Below are positions 5,597 to 6,268 of a DNA stretch of 6,268 nucleotides, piece after piece. Position 1 is the first letter of the stretch. Each line of letters begins with the position of its first letter. The position numbers and the translations under genes were made by a program. The notes beneath the pieces were generated by a model. It had not been told where the DNA came from. It saw nothing but the letters and a program-made list of their open reading frames with translations, and did not search any database. Origin of the DNA: an uncultured bacterium (GTDB lineage Bacteria; Cyanobacteriota; Vampirovibrionia; Gastranaerophilales; Gastranaerophilaceae); assembly GCA_949286405.1 (NCBI GenBank), contig CASECH010000169.1, positions 1-6,268 of the forward strand, written 5' to 3'.

Positions 5597-6268
5597 CTAA
5601 GCTTTAAGAGTTTTAGCTTTTTCTATAGCTTCTTCTATTGTACCTACCATATAGAAAGCTTGTTCAGGTAAATCATCATGTTTACCTTCAACAATTTCTT
5701 TGAATCCTCTAATAGTATCTTCTAATTTTACGTATTTACCAGGAATACCTGAGAATTGTTCTGCAACAAAGAATGGTTGAGATAGGAATTTTTGAATTTT
5801 TCTAGCTCTGTTAACTGTTTCTTTATCTTCTTCAGAAAGTTCATCCATACCTAGAATTGCAATGATATCTTGCAATTCTTTGTATTTTTGTAAAATTTCA
5901 AGAACTTTTCTTGTTGTATTGTAATGTTCATCTCCGATAATATTAGGATCCAATACCCTAGATGAAGATTCTAATGGGTCTACAGCAGGATAAATTCCTA
6001 AAGATGCAATTTGTCTTGATAATACGGTAGATGCATCCAAGTGTGAGAATGTTGTAGCCGGAGCAGGGTCAGTCAAGTCATCTGCAGGTACATAAATTGC
6101 TTGTACAGATGTGATAGAACCATCTTTAGTAGATGTAATTCTTTCTTGTAATTCACCCATTTCATTAGCTAGTGTTGGTTGGTAACCTACAGCTGATGGC
6201 ATACGACCAAGTAGAGCTGATACTTCAGAACCTGCTTGAGTAAATCTGAAAATATTATCTACGAATAG
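5597..6268 (-). CDS. atpD: F1Fo ATP synthase beta subunit, C-terminal part
   Basis: This is the catalytic beta subunit of the F1 hexamer, truncated by the right edge of the window. The last 223 codons are visible; the Walker A loop and the true start are outside. The frame stays open through base 6268, so the ATG at 6202 is an internal methionine. Counting from the first visible codon, the fragment opens with LFVDNIFRFTQAG, where Asp4 is the Walker B aspartate. GRMPSAVGYQPTL (22-34) follows. LGIYPAVDPLESSSR holds the nucleotide-contacting Tyr93, equivalent to E. coli Tyr331. An exact DELSEED loop lies at 142-148, which contacts gamma during rotation. The C-terminal helical domain ends KAKTLKA. 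Cyanobacteria keep the beta and epsilon genes apart from the other atp genes; whether that holds here cannot be told. Confidence 0.98.
   Translation of the reverse strand, partial: LFVDNIFRFTQAGSEVSALLGRMPSAVGYQPTLANEMGELQERITSTKDGSITSVQAIYVPADDLTDPAPATTFSHLDASTVLSRQIASLGIYPAVDPLESSSRVLDPNIIGDEHYNTTRKVLEILQKYKELQDIIAILGMDELSEEDKETVNRARKIQKFLSQPFFVAEQFSGIPGKYVKLEDTIRGFKEIVEGKHDDLPEQAFYMVGTIEEAIEKAKTLKA

Overview
This is an ordinary, gene-dense stretch of an AT-rich bacterial chromosome. It holds eight protein genes, two of them cut by the window edges, and no intergenic gap longer than 76 bases. The F-type ATP synthase genes, a GT9 (heptosyltransferase-type) glycosyltransferase and standard-code usage (TGA ends two genes) point to a didermic bacterium with the normal code. 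The base composition, the gene mix and a small protein with an N-terminal S-x-Q-N-S-S-F-G-N signature recall Gastranaerophilales/Vampirovibrionia (non-photosynthetic relatives of cyanobacteria from guts). That assignment is inference and only moderately supported. No phage, insertion sequence, CRISPR array, tRNA or rRNA was seen.

Layout: (1) Bases 1-1052, plus strand: the C-terminal part of a short-chain dehydrogenase/reductase, followed 5 nt later by an HD-domain phosphohydrolase, evidently one operon entering from the left. (2) Bases 1059-2470, minus strand: a GT9 glycosyltransferase and, 41 nt downstream, a small 121-residue protein of unknown function. (3) Bases 2471-2546: a compact divergent promoter region. 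Good sigma70-like promoters sit so close to the two start codons that both the glycosyltransferase and comM mRNAs are predicted to be leaderless or nearly so. (4) Bases 2547-4079, plus strand: comM (YifB family), a complete Mg-chelatase-like AAA+ ATPase linked to natural transformation and branch migration. (5) Bases 4081-6268, minus strand: ATP synthase beta (5' end outside the window) and epsilon, followed after 14 nt by two half-length CHR-family (chromate transporter) genes that overlap each other by ATGA. The spacing suggests the transporter pair is read from the atp transcript.

The genes do not form one pathway. They are housekeeping (ATP synthase, comM), envelope glycosylation (GT9) and general metabolism (SDR, HD hydrolase, CHR pair). 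I found no convincing undescribed system. The points most worth a second look are the paired leaderless starts, the atp-CHR linkage, the small orphan protein, and two tail-to-tail gene pairs with 6 and 1 bases between them, which leave no room for ordinary terminators.
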